Origin: Pedobacter terrae
Lineage (GTDB): Bacteria; Bacteroidota; Bacteroidia; Sphingobacteriales; Sphingobacteriaceae
Assembly: GCF_900100705.1 (NCBI RefSeq)
Contig: NZ_FNCH01000009.1
Span: forward strand, 173,393-237,392
Reading direction: 5' to 3'
DNA length: 64,000 nt
Part shown: piece after piece, positions 1 to 9,706 of the stretch
How the letters are laid out: each line of letters opens with the position of its first letter
How positions within the stretch are numbered: position 1 is the first letter of the stretch
The notes under the pieces: model-generated
The model's input: the letters and a program-made list of their open reading frames with translations, nothing else
Database searches by the model: none
Told to the model about the DNA's origin: nothing
Position numbers and translations under genes: made by a program

Positions 1-265
1 GGTAAAGTCAGAAAAGATAGGCGGAAGGACCAGTTATTATACCGACGAGCAGAAATTATATTCCTGAAAACAACTGAAATAATTTTGTAAAAAGAAAAAA
101 GACAATAGGGGAGCATTTGGCATCCCTGTAGGCGGGTTTGGTATCGGTGCGAAATGCTGAACAAGCGCTAGAAGGGGGTAAAGTCCTTGGTATCCGAGAT
201 TTTGGCGCAGATCTGCAGGTAAACTCCTGGCGCTTTTATTGGTTCGTACCTGGTAAGTCTAATGG
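1..265. other. Left-edge region downstream of the DUF4385 gene
   Basis: No complete gene is visible here. A short stop-free run in the second forward frame (2-67, ending in TGA) has protein-like composition and could be the C-terminus of a gene entering from the left. A second stop-free stretch around 165-265 also reads like protein but has no start. Either could be decayed coding sequence; neither is recognised. Confidence 0.3.
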
Positions 266-754
266 CTATCCGAGCCGTTTTTTCCAGTCTGCCTTCAGCA
301 ATTGGTAGATCGGGTGGGCCGCTGCCAGCTTATAGGCGGAGTAGAATATTTCGGCAGACTGTGCCTTTTCTGCCGATCCGGTACCGCGTTCCAATGGCTT
401 ATAATCTTTGTTCCTGTCGTATTTCTTTCCCCCTTTGTAATTGGCGTACCGCCTGGCGCGGGTGTAACCCATTTGCAGGTATTTTCGGGCCATGTCTGCC
501 CCCACAAAATCGTTGTCGAGGATGTAATTATGGAACATCTCCAATATCTTTTCACTGCTTTCTTTGGCAATTGCTGGCGTTTTGAACCGCCAGAACCGGC
601 CAATTTCAGACTTATAAGGCTCGCAGATCAAAACGCCTTGTTCGCCCTTGCCAACCCTGTATTTTTCGGGATTGTTTTTATAATCAATGTCCTGTTTCCA
701 ATGGTATTTTTCGGTATCAAAATTTAGGTAGGATGGTTTTCTTTCTGCCGGCAT
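266..754 (-). CDS. DUF4385 family protein
   Basis: A 162-residue cytoplasmic protein with no signal peptide or membrane segment. The conserved pattern of DUF4385 runs through its whole length: an N-terminal KPSYLNFD segment, YRVGKGEQGVL near residue 33, then FWRFKTP, and DFVGADMARKYLQMGYTRARRYANYKGGKKY around residues 82-112 with many conserved Arg, Tyr and Lys. Length matches the family, so the gene looks intact. The biochemical role of the family is not known to me. It is followed downstream only by the window edge and preceded by another minus-strand gene 122 bp away. Two long ORFs in other frames over the same DNA are shadows. Confidence 0.8.
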   Translation of the reverse strand: MPAERKPSYLNFDTEKYHWKQDIDYKNNPEKYRVGKGEQGVLICEPYKSEIGRFWRFKTPAIAKESSEKILEMFHNYILDNDFVGADMARKYLQMGYTRARRYANYKGGKKYDRNKDYKPLERGTGSAEKAQSAEIFYSAYKLAAAHPIYQLLKADWKKRLG

Positions 755-876
755 AAATAAGCAACATACCTTCTTATGGTTATGTTTTTACATTTAAGCG
801 GTTAAAGTCAGCATTCACTCATCCCTGGTTATCATGGATAAGGGCCTATAGAAGTTAAACTGATTTTATTACTTTT

Positions 877-1389
877 TTACTGCTTTGGTTGGGTAGCTGC
901 TTTTTGCCTACGCTTTTTAGGTGCAACAGCCACCCTTTTTGGCGATTTATTTGTGGATTTTTTTGACGGGGCTTTCTTCTTTCGTGCATTTTTGATGCGG
1001 TATTCAAGCAGGTATAACCTGGTCTGCCATTTTTCGATGATGGTATCGTCTTTTTTTGGAAGACCTGTTGGTTCTAAAAGACCAAGTACACGGGCCAGTT
1101 CACGGCTGCTGTCTGCCTTGTCCTGATTTTCTGTCAGCCAATCTTGTTGTTTGGTTTCGTACGATTTCCTGTATTCGGCTATGGCCTGTTTAATGAGCTT
1201 AACCTCCTGTTCTTTTGATTTCGCTTTGCGCAAAAGCACCATCTGCCTGTTCCACGCGTGGGAATTGGCAGGGTCTGTAACGGCTGATTTCTGGTAAAGT
1301 TTCAATGCGGCAGCAGCATCGCCTGCCCGTTCCAGTTGGAGCGCAGCGGTAAACTGTTCTTTTGACCGTATCTGTTTTCTTCTCGACAT
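877..1389 (-). CDS. TPR-like protein with a basic C-terminal tail
   Basis: A 170-residue protein of unknown function. Residues about 10-75 look like two tetratricopeptide-type helical hairpins (AALQLERAGDAAAALKLYQKSAVTDPANSHAWNR pattern, with the small-residue and Pro positions expected of a TPR). Residues 85-135 are helical and charged. The last 35 residues are almost all Lys, Arg, Ser, Pro and Ala, resembling the histone H1-like tails of bacterial nucleic-acid-binding proteins. No signal peptide is seen. A role in protein interaction with nonspecific DNA or RNA binding is inference. It sits 122 bp upstream of the DUF4385 gene on the same strand and may be co-transcribed. Confidence 0.6.
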   Translation of the reverse strand: MSRRKQIRSKEQFTAALQLERAGDAAAALKLYQKSAVTDPANSHAWNRQMVLLRKAKSKEQEVKLIKQAIAEYRKSYETKQQDWLTENQDKADSSRELARVLGLLEPTGLPKKDDTIIEKWQTRLYLLEYRIKNARKKKAPSKKSTNKSPKRVAVAPKKRRQKAATQPKQ

Positions 1390-1509
1390 GACTGATTTTG
1401 GAACAATCGGCCGGGGTCTATTGTTTGCTAAACGTAGTAGCGGTTATGACTACGCCATGACCTTTGTTTGATAGGCGTAAAGCTAACTTTGGATTTAGCA
1501 ATTAATGAA

Positions 1510-2532
1510 ATGAAGAAAATCGGATTCTTATCGTTCGGGCATTGGGCAGAACATCCCTCATATCAGGCGCGTACCGCTGGCGATACTTTGCTGCAATCTA
1601 TCGACCTTGCGGTTGCCGCCGAAGAGATCGGCCTTGATGGCGCGTATTTCAGGGTGCACCATTTCGCAAAGCAACTGGCATCGCCTTTCCCTTTACTATC
1701 GGCCATTGGCGCCAAAACTTCGAAGATCGAAATTGGAACTGGCGTTATCGATATGCGCTATGAAAACCCTTTATATATGGTAGAGGATGCCGGTGCGGCC
1801 GACTTGATCTCTGGCGGCAGGTTACAACTGGGCATCAGCAGGGGGTCGCCCGAGCAGGTGATCGAAGGCTGGCGGTATTTCGGCTTTGCGCCAAAGAAAG
1901 GGGAGAGCGATGCTGATATGGGCCGGCAAAAGGCCCTGGAATTTCTGGAAAGATTGAATGGCGAAGGTTTTGCAAGGCCTAATCCAAATCCGATGTTCCC
2001 CAATCCTCCTGGATTGTTAAGGCTGGAACCCTATTCGGAGGGACTGCGCGAGCGCATCTGGTGGGGAGCAGCCTCCAATGCGACCGCTATTTGGGCGGCA
2101 GAGCAGGGAATGTACCTGCAGAGTTCTACTTTAAAGTTTGATGAAAGTGGCAAGCCCTTTAGTATCCAGCAGGCCGAGCAGATCAGGCTGTACAAGGAAG
2201 CCTGGCGAAAAGCAGGGCATAAGCGCGAGCCAAGGGTTTCGGTCAGCCGCTCCATATTTGCGCTGATGAACGATCAGGATAGATATTATTTTGGGCAGCA
2301 GGGTAAGGGGGCAGATAGTTTTGGCTATATCGAGCCCACCCAACGGGCGGTTTTCGGTAGGGGATATGCCGCTGAACCCGATCAACTCATTAAAGAATTG
2401 GCCGCCGATGAAGCCATACAAGAAGCGGATACGGTACTTTTAACCATTCCGAATACTTTGGGCGTAGATTATAATATCCATGTGTTATCTTCAATTCTGG
2501 AGCACGTTGCACCGGGCCTTGGTTGGAGATAA
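1510..2532 (+). CDS. LLM-class flavin-dependent oxidoreductase (luciferase-like monooxygenase)
   Basis: About 340 residues with the bacterial luciferase-like TIM-barrel pattern: MKKIGFLSFGHW as the first strand, GLDGAYFRVHHF after helix 1, the TSKIEIGTGVIDMRYENPL segment, and SGGRLQLGISRGSPEQ. The family uses reduced flavin (FMNH2 or F420H2) to oxidise diverse substrates; the substrate here cannot be read from sequence. The frame is open back to 1468, but the ATG at 1510 begins directly at the first conserved strand, so I prefer it. The gene stands alone, divergent from the TPR-like gene, and is followed by a bidirectional hairpin at 2612-2646. Length is normal for the family. Confidence 0.85.
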   Translation: MKKIGFLSFGHWAEHPSYQARTAGDTLLQSIDLAVAAEEIGLDGAYFRVHHFAKQLASPFPLLSAIGAKTSKIEIGTGVIDMRYENPLYMVEDAGAADLISGGRLQLGISRGSPEQVIEGWRYFGFAPKKGESDADMGRQKALEFLERLNGEGFARPNPNPMFPNPPGLLRLEPYSEGLRERIWWGAASNATAIWAAEQGMYLQSSTLKFDESGKPFSIQQAEQIRLYKEAWRKAGHKREPRVSVSRSIFALMNDQDRYYFGQQGKGADSFGYIEPTQRAVFGRGYAAEPDQLIKELAADEAIQEADTVLLTIPNTLGVDYNIHVLSSILEHVAPGLGWR

Positions 2533-2611
2533 ATAAATTTGATTTTTTTTCAAATCACGTAAAACATATTGCCATCAATGGTGTTTATATATCGAGAGCG
2601 TTAATTTAGAT

Positions 2612-2646
2612 AAGCGGGAAGAGCCTTTGGTTTTTTCCGCTTTTTT
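2612..2646. terminator. Bidirectional rho-independent terminator
   Basis: Arms AAGCGGGAA and TTCCGCTT (one bulged G) enclose a short loop and are followed by a T-run. It lies between the convergent oxidoreductase and HxlR genes and can serve the forward strand well; the reverse strand has fewer terminal T residues. Confidence 0.65.
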
Positions 2647-2755
2647 GTTGTCTGTATGATTACAGATCAGGATCAGGGGAGCCAATTTTTACTGATCATG
2701 ATCGCTTCATCGCCGTGGCGATTATTTTAAATTTAAAATGCATGCCCTGCAGGAT

Positions 2756-3094
2756 TTATAAGCTGTCGGAAGATAAACCAGCCTCCGAATCTCGTTTCCA
2801 TGCTGATATGTAGCTTAATAGCGGGCAGAGGCTCTTTCCAAATGCGGTGAGGGTATACTCAACCTTTGGTGGAAGCGTTTTGTATTCCACCCTGCTAATT
2901 AATCCATCAGCTTCCAGCTCCCTTAGCTGTTCAGTTAATACCTTTCTTGATATTGAAGGTACACGAACGATGATTTCGCCAAAACGCCTGGTACCCTTAG
3001 AAAGTACGTGCAAAATAATCACTTTCCACCGTCCGCCAATCAACGCGATGGTTTCCATAGCAGGACACTCAGCCATATTTAAATTACTTCCCAT
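2756..3094 (-). CDS. HxlR-family winged-helix transcriptional regulator
   Basis: A 112-residue single-domain regulator with the HxlR signature: CPAMETIALIGGRWKVIILHVL at the N-terminus including the conserved Cys, the recognition region RVPSISRKVLTEQLRELEADGLI, and the wing VEYKTLPPKVEYTLTAFGKSL. It diverges from a QorB-like reductase 119 bp away, the same arrangement as ytfH/qorR and ytfG/qorB in E. coli, so control of that neighbour is likely. HxlR proteins of the QorR type sense oxidation or reactive electrophiles through the N-terminal Cys; that this one does is inference. An imperfect palindrome directly abuts its start codon. Confidence 0.88.
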   Translation of the reverse strand: MGSNLNMAECPAMETIALIGGRWKVIILHVLSKGTRRFGEIIVRVPSISRKVLTEQLRELEADGLISRVEYKTLPPKVEYTLTAFGKSLCPLLSYISAWKRDSEAGLSSDSL

Positions 3095-3114
3095 TAGTTA
3101 CTTAAAGGTTACTA
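3095..3114. promoter_or_regulatory. Candidate HxlR operator between hxlR-like and qorB-like genes
   Basis: A 20-base imperfect palindrome, TAGTnAC-n6-GTnACTA in outline with 14 of 20 positions symmetric, abuts the regulator's start codon. It overlaps a weak minus-7-like sequence on the reverse strand, so binding would block the regulator's own promoter and possibly the divergent one. Assignment is from position and symmetry only. Confidence 0.45.
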
Positions 3115-3213
3115 CTTTTTGCGCTGCTTCGATTAAAACTGGCGTTTTTCAACATCAATATCACTTTCTTTGCCCAACAAATTAACTGATTTTTAATCTT
3201 AAAAACAATAAAT

Positions 3214-4083
3214 ATGATTTTAGTAACGGGTGCAACAGGTAATTTAGGCAGGGCCACCATCAACGCGCTTTTGAAAGTGGGTATAGCTGCAAAGGAAATT
3301 GCTGCCTTGGTAAGAGATGAAGAAAAGGGTGCGGCATTTAAATCAAATGGAATCCAGGTAAAAGTTGGTGATTATGATGATTTTGCGTCTTTAACAGCTG
3401 CATTTGAGGATGTAGATAAGCTGTTACTGATCTCCTCCTCATCGGATATTATCCATCGATTTAATCAGCACAAAAATGTGATCGATGCAGCAAAGAAGAG
3501 TGGTGTAAGCCATATCATTTACACAGGGTTTGATATGAAAAACTTAACGCAAAGCACTATGGCTGATGATGTAATATATCATGCCTATACCGCTGATTAT
3601 TTAAAACATGCTGAAGTGCCTTATACCTTAATGAATAATACCTTATATGCTGATTTGATTCCGATAATTGCCGGAGAAAATATCCTGGACAATGGAATCT
3701 CTATCCCGGCAGGTGATGGCCATGTTCCTTTTTTACCAATAGCAGAAATGGCCAATGCCTTAGCCAGTGTAGCAACTACGCCAGGCCATCAAAACCAGGC
3801 ATATACCATTGCTGCAGAAACCGCCATATCGTTCGCAGAAATTGCCGAAATCATCTCTGCGCTTAGCGGCAAAAAGATAGCTTACCATCAGGCTGTATCA
3901 GCGGTGTACATCGAACAACTGGTAAAACAGGGTATAAGTGCGGGTGATGCAGCTTATTTGGCCAGATTCGCTGGTGCGATAGCGGAAGGAGAATTTGAAA
4001 CCCATAAAAGTGATATTGAAAAGATACTGGGCAGACCAGCACTTACTTTACGAGATTATTTGACAACAAGATATTTGGCGTAA
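3214..4083 (+). CDS. NmrA/QorB-like NAD(P)H-dependent quinone reductase
   Basis: A 289-residue atypical short-chain dehydrogenase. The N-terminal Rossmann motif is GATGNLG within MILVTGATGNLGRATI, then VGDYDDFASL, KLLLISSS and HIIYTGFD, all matching the NmrA-like/QorB group (E. coli YtfG), which reduces quinones with NADPH in the cytoplasm. C-terminal segments GDGHVPFLPIAEMANALA and AYTIAAE are also typical. The divergent HxlR gene supports a redox-stress operon. It ends just before a convergent EamA permease gene. The family call is strong; the exact substrate is inferred from the QorB resemblance. Confidence 0.85.
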   Translation: MILVTGATGNLGRATINALLKVGIAAKEIAALVRDEEKGAAFKSNGIQVKVGDYDDFASLTAAFEDVDKLLLISSSSDIIHRFNQHKNVIDAAKKSGVSHIIYTGFDMKNLTQSTMADDVIYHAYTADYLKHAEVPYTLMNNTLYADLIPIIAGENILDNGISIPAGDGHVPFLPIAEMANALASVATTPGHQNQAYTIAAETAISFAEIAEIISALSGKKIAYHQAVSAVYIEQLVKQGISAGDAAYLARFAGAIAEGEFETHKSDIEKILGRPALTLRDYLTTRYLA

Positions 4084-4134
4084 TCAGTCCGTTTAATATT
4101 ACAATGAAAAGCTACCTCATCTTTACGCTTTTCC

Positions 4135-5103
4135 TTAACTTTTTTCTTTGGCAAAATCCTGATTGGCCCTGCCAGTCAGGTGCCGTTGTTTTTTATTAAA
4201 AAGGAAATGCACGTTGAAAACCACTACCGATAGGAAGATGACACTGTAGGCCGCCATTTGTAACGGACTAATCGGCTCCCGGTATACTAAAGCTGCTATC
4301 ACAAAAGCAATAGTGGGGTTAATGTTCAGCAACATACCCACTGTTGAGGAGTTTAAACCCTTTAACGCATACAAATTCAGAAACAATGGCATGATGGTAA
4401 AGCCAACCGCTATAACTTCTATCAGTAACCAAAACTGCGTAGCGGTGGGTACAGCGCCGCTGTAAGCAGGGTAAAAGGGGAGCAACATCAGTGCGGAAAG
4501 CGTAATGTGAAACGTGAGGATGATAAACTTGTCAAACCCTGCATTTTTGCGCTGGCTTACCAGGTAAGCGGCATAAGTAAATCCAATAACAATGCCGTAA
4601 ACCATATCCATAATAACGGAATATGATAGTAATAAACACCCCAATATACTTAATACCACAGCCGCCCATTGTATTTTATTGAGTTTTTCGTGCAAAAGCC
4701 AGTACGCAAGCAGCGTGGTAATAATGGGGCATACCAGATAGGCAAGTGAAGTAGCCTTAACGCTGATATGATTAAGCACGTAAATAAACGAGAACCAGTT
4801 GATATTTAGAAAAATACTGCCACCTACATTCAACAAAAGCATATTTCGCTTCTGCTTAGCGGGTAAGGCTTTAATATTGGAAAAGGTTTTAATCAATTCG
4901 GCACGTTTAAACAAAACGGTAATAAAAAGCATCAGTATCGCGCAACTAAAAATGCGATAAAATAAAATATCCACCGAAGCATATCCGCTCAAAGGTTTTA
5001 AAACTAAGCTAAAAAAGCCCCAGGTTGCGTAAGCGAATATAGCGGCCAGGTAATATTTTGCGTTTTTCAATTTGCCCAAATGTTGTGATGCCGCAAATAT
5101 CAT
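4135..5103 (-). CDS. EamA/RarD-like transporter
   Basis: An integral membrane protein of 322 residues with about ten hydrophobic helices and the duplicated EamA (DMT superfamily) layout. The start YYLAAIFAYATWGFFSLVLKPL and the segment DILFYRIFSCAILML are typical of the RarD subgroup. Members export amino acids or other small metabolites, or are of unknown substrate. The open frame begins at 5127 with TTG; the ATG at 5103 is a better start and leaves a 20-residue N-terminal tail before helix 1. The C-terminus is rich in Lys and Gln, as expected for the cytoplasmic side. It is convergent with the qorB-like gene, 51 bp apart. Confidence 0.8.
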   Translation of the reverse strand: MIFAASQHLGKLKNAKYYLAAIFAYATWGFFSLVLKPLSGYASVDILFYRIFSCAILMLFITVLFKRAELIKTFSNIKALPAKQKRNMLLLNVGGSIFLNINWFSFIYVLNHISVKATSLAYLVCPIITTLLAYWLLHEKLNKIQWAAVVLSILGCLLLSYSVIMDMVYGIVIGFTYAAYLVSQRKNAGFDKFIILTFHITLSALMLLPFYPAYSGAVPTATQFWLLIEVIAVGFTIMPLFLNLYALKGLNSSTVGMLLNINPTIAFVIAALVYREPISPLQMAAYSVIFLSVVVFNVHFLFNKKQRHLTGRANQDFAKEKS

Positions 5104-5318
5104 AAAATCTTTGGGCTTATCATGCAAATAGCTAAAACACTACTGTTGGATGATACACAGATCAGCTGGATGTTACCTTAATGCCCGGTGCTCAGTTTGC
5201 TCTTCACTGAGAAGAGAAATTCAGCCCGTAGCAAAAATGGATTATTGACAGCCATTTGAGTGTTGTACACTTTTTGATGATCAGATGATGCTCATTTGGC
5301 ACACAACCAGGCCTTTTA

Positions 5319-5483
5319 ATGGAGAAACAGCTTCAATTCGCGGTGTTTCTGCTTATACATCAGGCATTTACGGATCATACAGATTTAAAATCAACTCAAT
5401 ACATCAAATCATTACAGGTCGCATACTTTAACGAGGTATGGGATTATAAGCGTAGCAAAAAAATAGCGCCTTTATTTAATTAA
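5319..5483 (+). CDS. Possible small protein, 54 residues
   Basis: An ATG-started frame between the EamA and AraC genes that ends 8 bp inside the convergent AraC gene. The product begins MEKQLQFAVFLLIHQAF and ends with a basic stretch before PLFN. It lies in an otherwise empty 370-bp gap. I recognise no family, and no minus-7 box is clear upstream. It may be a genuine small gene, a decayed remnant or chance. Confidence 0.25.
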   Translation: MEKQLQFAVFLLIHQAFTDHTDLKSTQYIKSLQVAYFNEVWDYKRSKKIAPLFN

Positions 5484-6390
5484 ACGATTGTCTGAAAGCC
5501 AGGGGGGAAACATGAGTCCTGGTTTTGAAAAGTTTGCTGAACGACTGTGAATGCTCAAAACCAAGTTGATAAGCTATCTCAGAAACCGACAGATTGGTGC
5601 TTGATAGTTTTTCTTTGGCCTTTTCTATCACCGTGTGCTGTATGTACTGTTGCGTATTCAATCCTGTAAATGAGCGTAACATATCACTCAGGTAACGCTG
5701 CGAAAGCTTTAATTCGTTACTGATGTACTTTACAGATGGCAATCCATTCTTCAAACTGTTCCCCTCATCAAAATAGGCAGCCAATAACCGATCCAGCGTA
5801 GTGATGATATCAGAATTGACCGCTTTCCTGGTAATAAATTGCCGGTTATAAAAACGATTGCTGTAATTCAGCAACAGCTCCAATTGCGATACCAGAACAT
5901 CCTGGCTAAAATGGTCAATATGGTGCTTTAACTCATTGGCAATTGAAGTAAACAGACCAGCTATAATTTCCTTTTCACTTGCTGATAAAAACAAGGCCTC
6001 AGCAACATCGTAGGCGAAAAAGCCATATTGGCTGATTGTTTTTCCCAAAGGATAATTCCTGATAAAGTCGGGATGAAAATAGAGGGCAATGCCCTCATAA
6101 CTCGCGCTATCCTCCGGAGGAAAAACCAGCTGTCTGGGTTTTAAAAATGCCAGGCCGCCTTCTTCAAAATCATAATAACCCTGTCCATATTTTATTTGTC
6201 CTGTAAATGCAGATTTAAAGGATACTTTGTAAAAGTCGAGACTTATTTTTTGTCCCTTCGGGAACGTTTCTATAGGTACATAATGATAATCCACCAATGC
6301 AATCAGCGGGTGGGAGGGTGCCGGTAGTTCCAGTAAACGCATCAGCTGCGATATACTGTTAATGTGGTTAATTTCAGGTGATGACTGCAT
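5476..6390 (-). CDS. AraC-family transcriptional regulator
   Basis: About 304 residues. The N-terminal two thirds form a cupin-like sensing domain (GQGYYDFEEGGLAFLKPRQLVFPPED, then a region like AraC-type ligand pockets). The C-terminal 100 residues hold the two AraC helix-turn-helix motifs: VKYISNELKLSQRYLSDMLRSFTGLN and NLSVSEIAYQLGFEHSQSFSKLFK, followed by the usual SPLAFRQ. The frame opens at 6411 with TTG overlapping the SDR stop; the ATG at 6390 is more conventional and leaves an 18-bp gap. It is the last gene of the aldo/keto reductase - SDR - AraC operon, which suggests autoregulation of that redox operon. Confidence 0.88.
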   Translation of the reverse strand: MQSSPEINHINSISQLMRLLELPAPSHPLIALVDYHYVPIETFPKGQKISLDFYKVSFKSAFTGQIKYGQGYYDFEEGGLAFLKPRQLVFPPEDSASYEGIALYFHPDFIRNYPLGKTISQYGFFAYDVAEALFLSASEKEIIAGLFTSIANELKHHIDHFSQDVLVSQLELLLNYSNRFYNRQFITRKAVNSDIITTLDRLLAAYFDEGNSLKNGLPSVKYISNELKLSQRYLSDMLRSFTGLNTQQYIQHTVIEKAKEKLSSTNLSVSEIAYQLGFEHSQSFSKLFKTRTHVSPLAFRQSFN

Positions 6391-6407
6391 TACTTTTGCT
6401 AATTTAA

Positions 6408-7145
6408 TCAATTTTGTTTTGACGGACGAATTACAATTTCACCAACTTCCACATCTTCCGGTTGGCTAATCGCATATAACACCGCATTTGCAATGGCAAT
6501 AGGGTCAATGGCCATTTCTTGCATGCCCTGTTGAATGGCTGTTTTCATTTCTTCATTTTTAATTTGGTTTGCAAAATCCGTTTTCACATATCCCGGTGAA
6601 ATTCCGGTAATGCGTACTTTACCATCAGATTCCTGCCGAAAAGCTTCCGAAATGGTTCGAATGGCATTTTTAGTCCCGGCGTAAACCCCCATTATGGGCG
6701 TAATTTTCAGCCCCGCGGTAGAAATGATATTAACAATGTGCCCGGCCTGTTGGCGTTTAAAAACCGGAATTGCCGCGGCCATCCCGTACAAAACCCCTTT
6801 AATGTTAATATCAATCATCTGTTCCCAGCCTTCAATATCCAGTTCGTCAATGCGGCTAAGCTGACTAATACCCGCGTTGTTTACCATCACGTCCAGTTTT
6901 CCGTATTGTTGCAGGGCGGTAGTAACCAGCCGAGCCAGGTCAGCTTTATTGGTTACATCTATTGTACTAAAACTGGCTTCACCACCATTATTTTTAATCT
7001 CTTCTACCAATTGTTGCAGTCGTTCCGTGCGTCTTGCGCCCAAAACAACTTTCGCTCCCTTGTTGGCGAGTGCTATGGCGATCGATCTCCCCATTCCACT
7101 GCTTGCCCCCGTAATGGCGACTACTTTTCCTTTAATATTTTCCAT
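6408..7145 (-). CDS. Short-chain dehydrogenase/reductase (classical SDR)
   Basis: A 245-residue classical SDR with every hallmark: the cofactor motif TGASSGMG near residue 13, ARRTERL suggesting NADP(H) preference, NNAG near residue 91, catalytic Ser in IISTAG and the YAGTK (YxxxK) pair, then SPGYVKTDF. These enzymes oxidise or reduce alcohols and ketones in the cytoplasm; the substrate is unknown. It is the middle gene of a tight operon, 11 bp after the aldo/keto reductase and directly followed by an AraC regulator. Confidence 0.9.
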   Translation of the reverse strand: MENIKGKVVAITGASSGMGRSIAIALANKGAKVVLGARRTERLQQLVEEIKNNGGEASFSTIDVTNKADLARLVTTALQQYGKLDVMVNNAGISQLSRIDELDIEGWEQMIDINIKGVLYGMAAAIPVFKRQQAGHIVNIISTAGLKITPIMGVYAGTKNAIRTISEAFRQESDGKVRITGISPGYVKTDFANQIKNEEMKTAIQQGMQEMAIDPIAIANAVLYAISQPEDVEVGEIVIRPSKQN

Positions 7146-7156
7146 TGTTTATGTAT

Positions 7157-8831
<1,675 letters not shown>

Positions 8832-9065
8832 ATGAATAAAATGACACAAACAGCTGATATGGACAAGTTCATTGAAAAATTTGAGCCTTCGAAGTTCAAA
8901 CGCTTAGCGAGGGGAATAGAGGTGCGCGGAATAAAAGATTTAAATAAAAGCATCGTTTACGCCAATGAAGTGATACAAAAGTTAAAGCTAAAGCTTTCGG
9001 TAGCGCACAGTGCAGAAATGGCCATGTACGGAAGTTTTGAGGTGGTTTATCAGAATGCTGTATAA
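8832..9065 (+). CDS. Hypothetical small protein, 77 residues
   Basis: A short, soluble, lysine-rich protein with no signal peptide, membrane segment or recognised motif. Charged residues and the run FIEKFEPSKFKRLARGIEV suggest an alpha-helical fold. The neighbouring ATG at 8832 is followed by a second Met four codons later. It is flanked by long gene-poor stretches and followed by a good forward terminator at 9109-9144, which supports its being a transcribed unit. Confidence 0.55.
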   Translation: MNKMTQTADMDKFIEKFEPSKFKRLARGIEVRGIKDLNKSIVYANEVIQKLKLKLSVAHSAEMAMYGSFEVVYQNAV

Positions 9066-9108
9066 AGCTATCCCATTCCCTCCATTTCAGGACTATAATT
9101 AACAAATA

Positions 9109-9144
9109 AACGTCTGTCAGCAAATCGGCAGGCGTTTTTATTTT
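9109..9144 (+). terminator. Rho-independent terminator after the 77-residue gene
   Basis: Ten-base arms AACGTCTGTC and GGCAGGCGTT pair fully if G-T pairs are allowed, enclosing an 8-base loop, and run into a T-rich tail. It begins 43 bases after the stop codon. Confidence 0.75.
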
Positions 9145-9670
9145 CCGCCCATCTTAGATTTTGCTGGGTGTAGCTTAGTTCGATTTTTTTTAGTTTGATG
9201 TTCATGCGGACGGGAGGGATTTTAATGAAGTTTTTTTTAATCCGTTATTTGCCAGGATGGCAAAAATTGCTCTGTTTATGCAGCAACAGTTAGGTTGTTA
9301 GTGCTCCGGTTCCATGCCTGTCCGGTTATCTTTAGCGGGTAAACCCAGTTATTAGTTAAAAAACAATTGAGGTTTGATCAGACTGTGCTCATCAAGATAG
9401 TGTAAGCTGCATTTAAGCTTATGCCAGTTTATTGAATAATAATATAGGTAGGGCTGATGTATTGCTTGTAGACTTACAGTTACATACTGATATTTAAGTA
9501 TTTTTAATTATGTATGATTAATTGTTTTTAGGTATTCCTTAAAATCGTACATTTACTTCATCAGTAACGCTTTCAACTCAGTTCAAGTTCGCATCTCATT
9601 CAGATCACAGATAGGTGACCTTTATACCAGTTATCAGCGTAAAAGCTCCAGTTGATATCGTACTGTGTTA
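9145..9670. other. Gene-free stretch before the lipase-like gene
   Basis: AT-rich sequence with no credible gene. No clean TAnnTTTG box was found near the lipase-like start, so its promoter is not assigned. Confidence 0.4.
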
Positions 9671-9706
9671 ATGTTCACCATTTTAATCTATCAATTCATT
9701 AAACTT

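Noticed and set aside
295..727. Forward and reverse ORFs over the DUF4385 gene
   Set aside because: They are in other frames of a gene with a clear family match.
6391..6398. TACTTTTG box near the start of the AraC gene
   Set aside because: It is on the forward strand, opposite to the AraC gene, and no forward gene follows.
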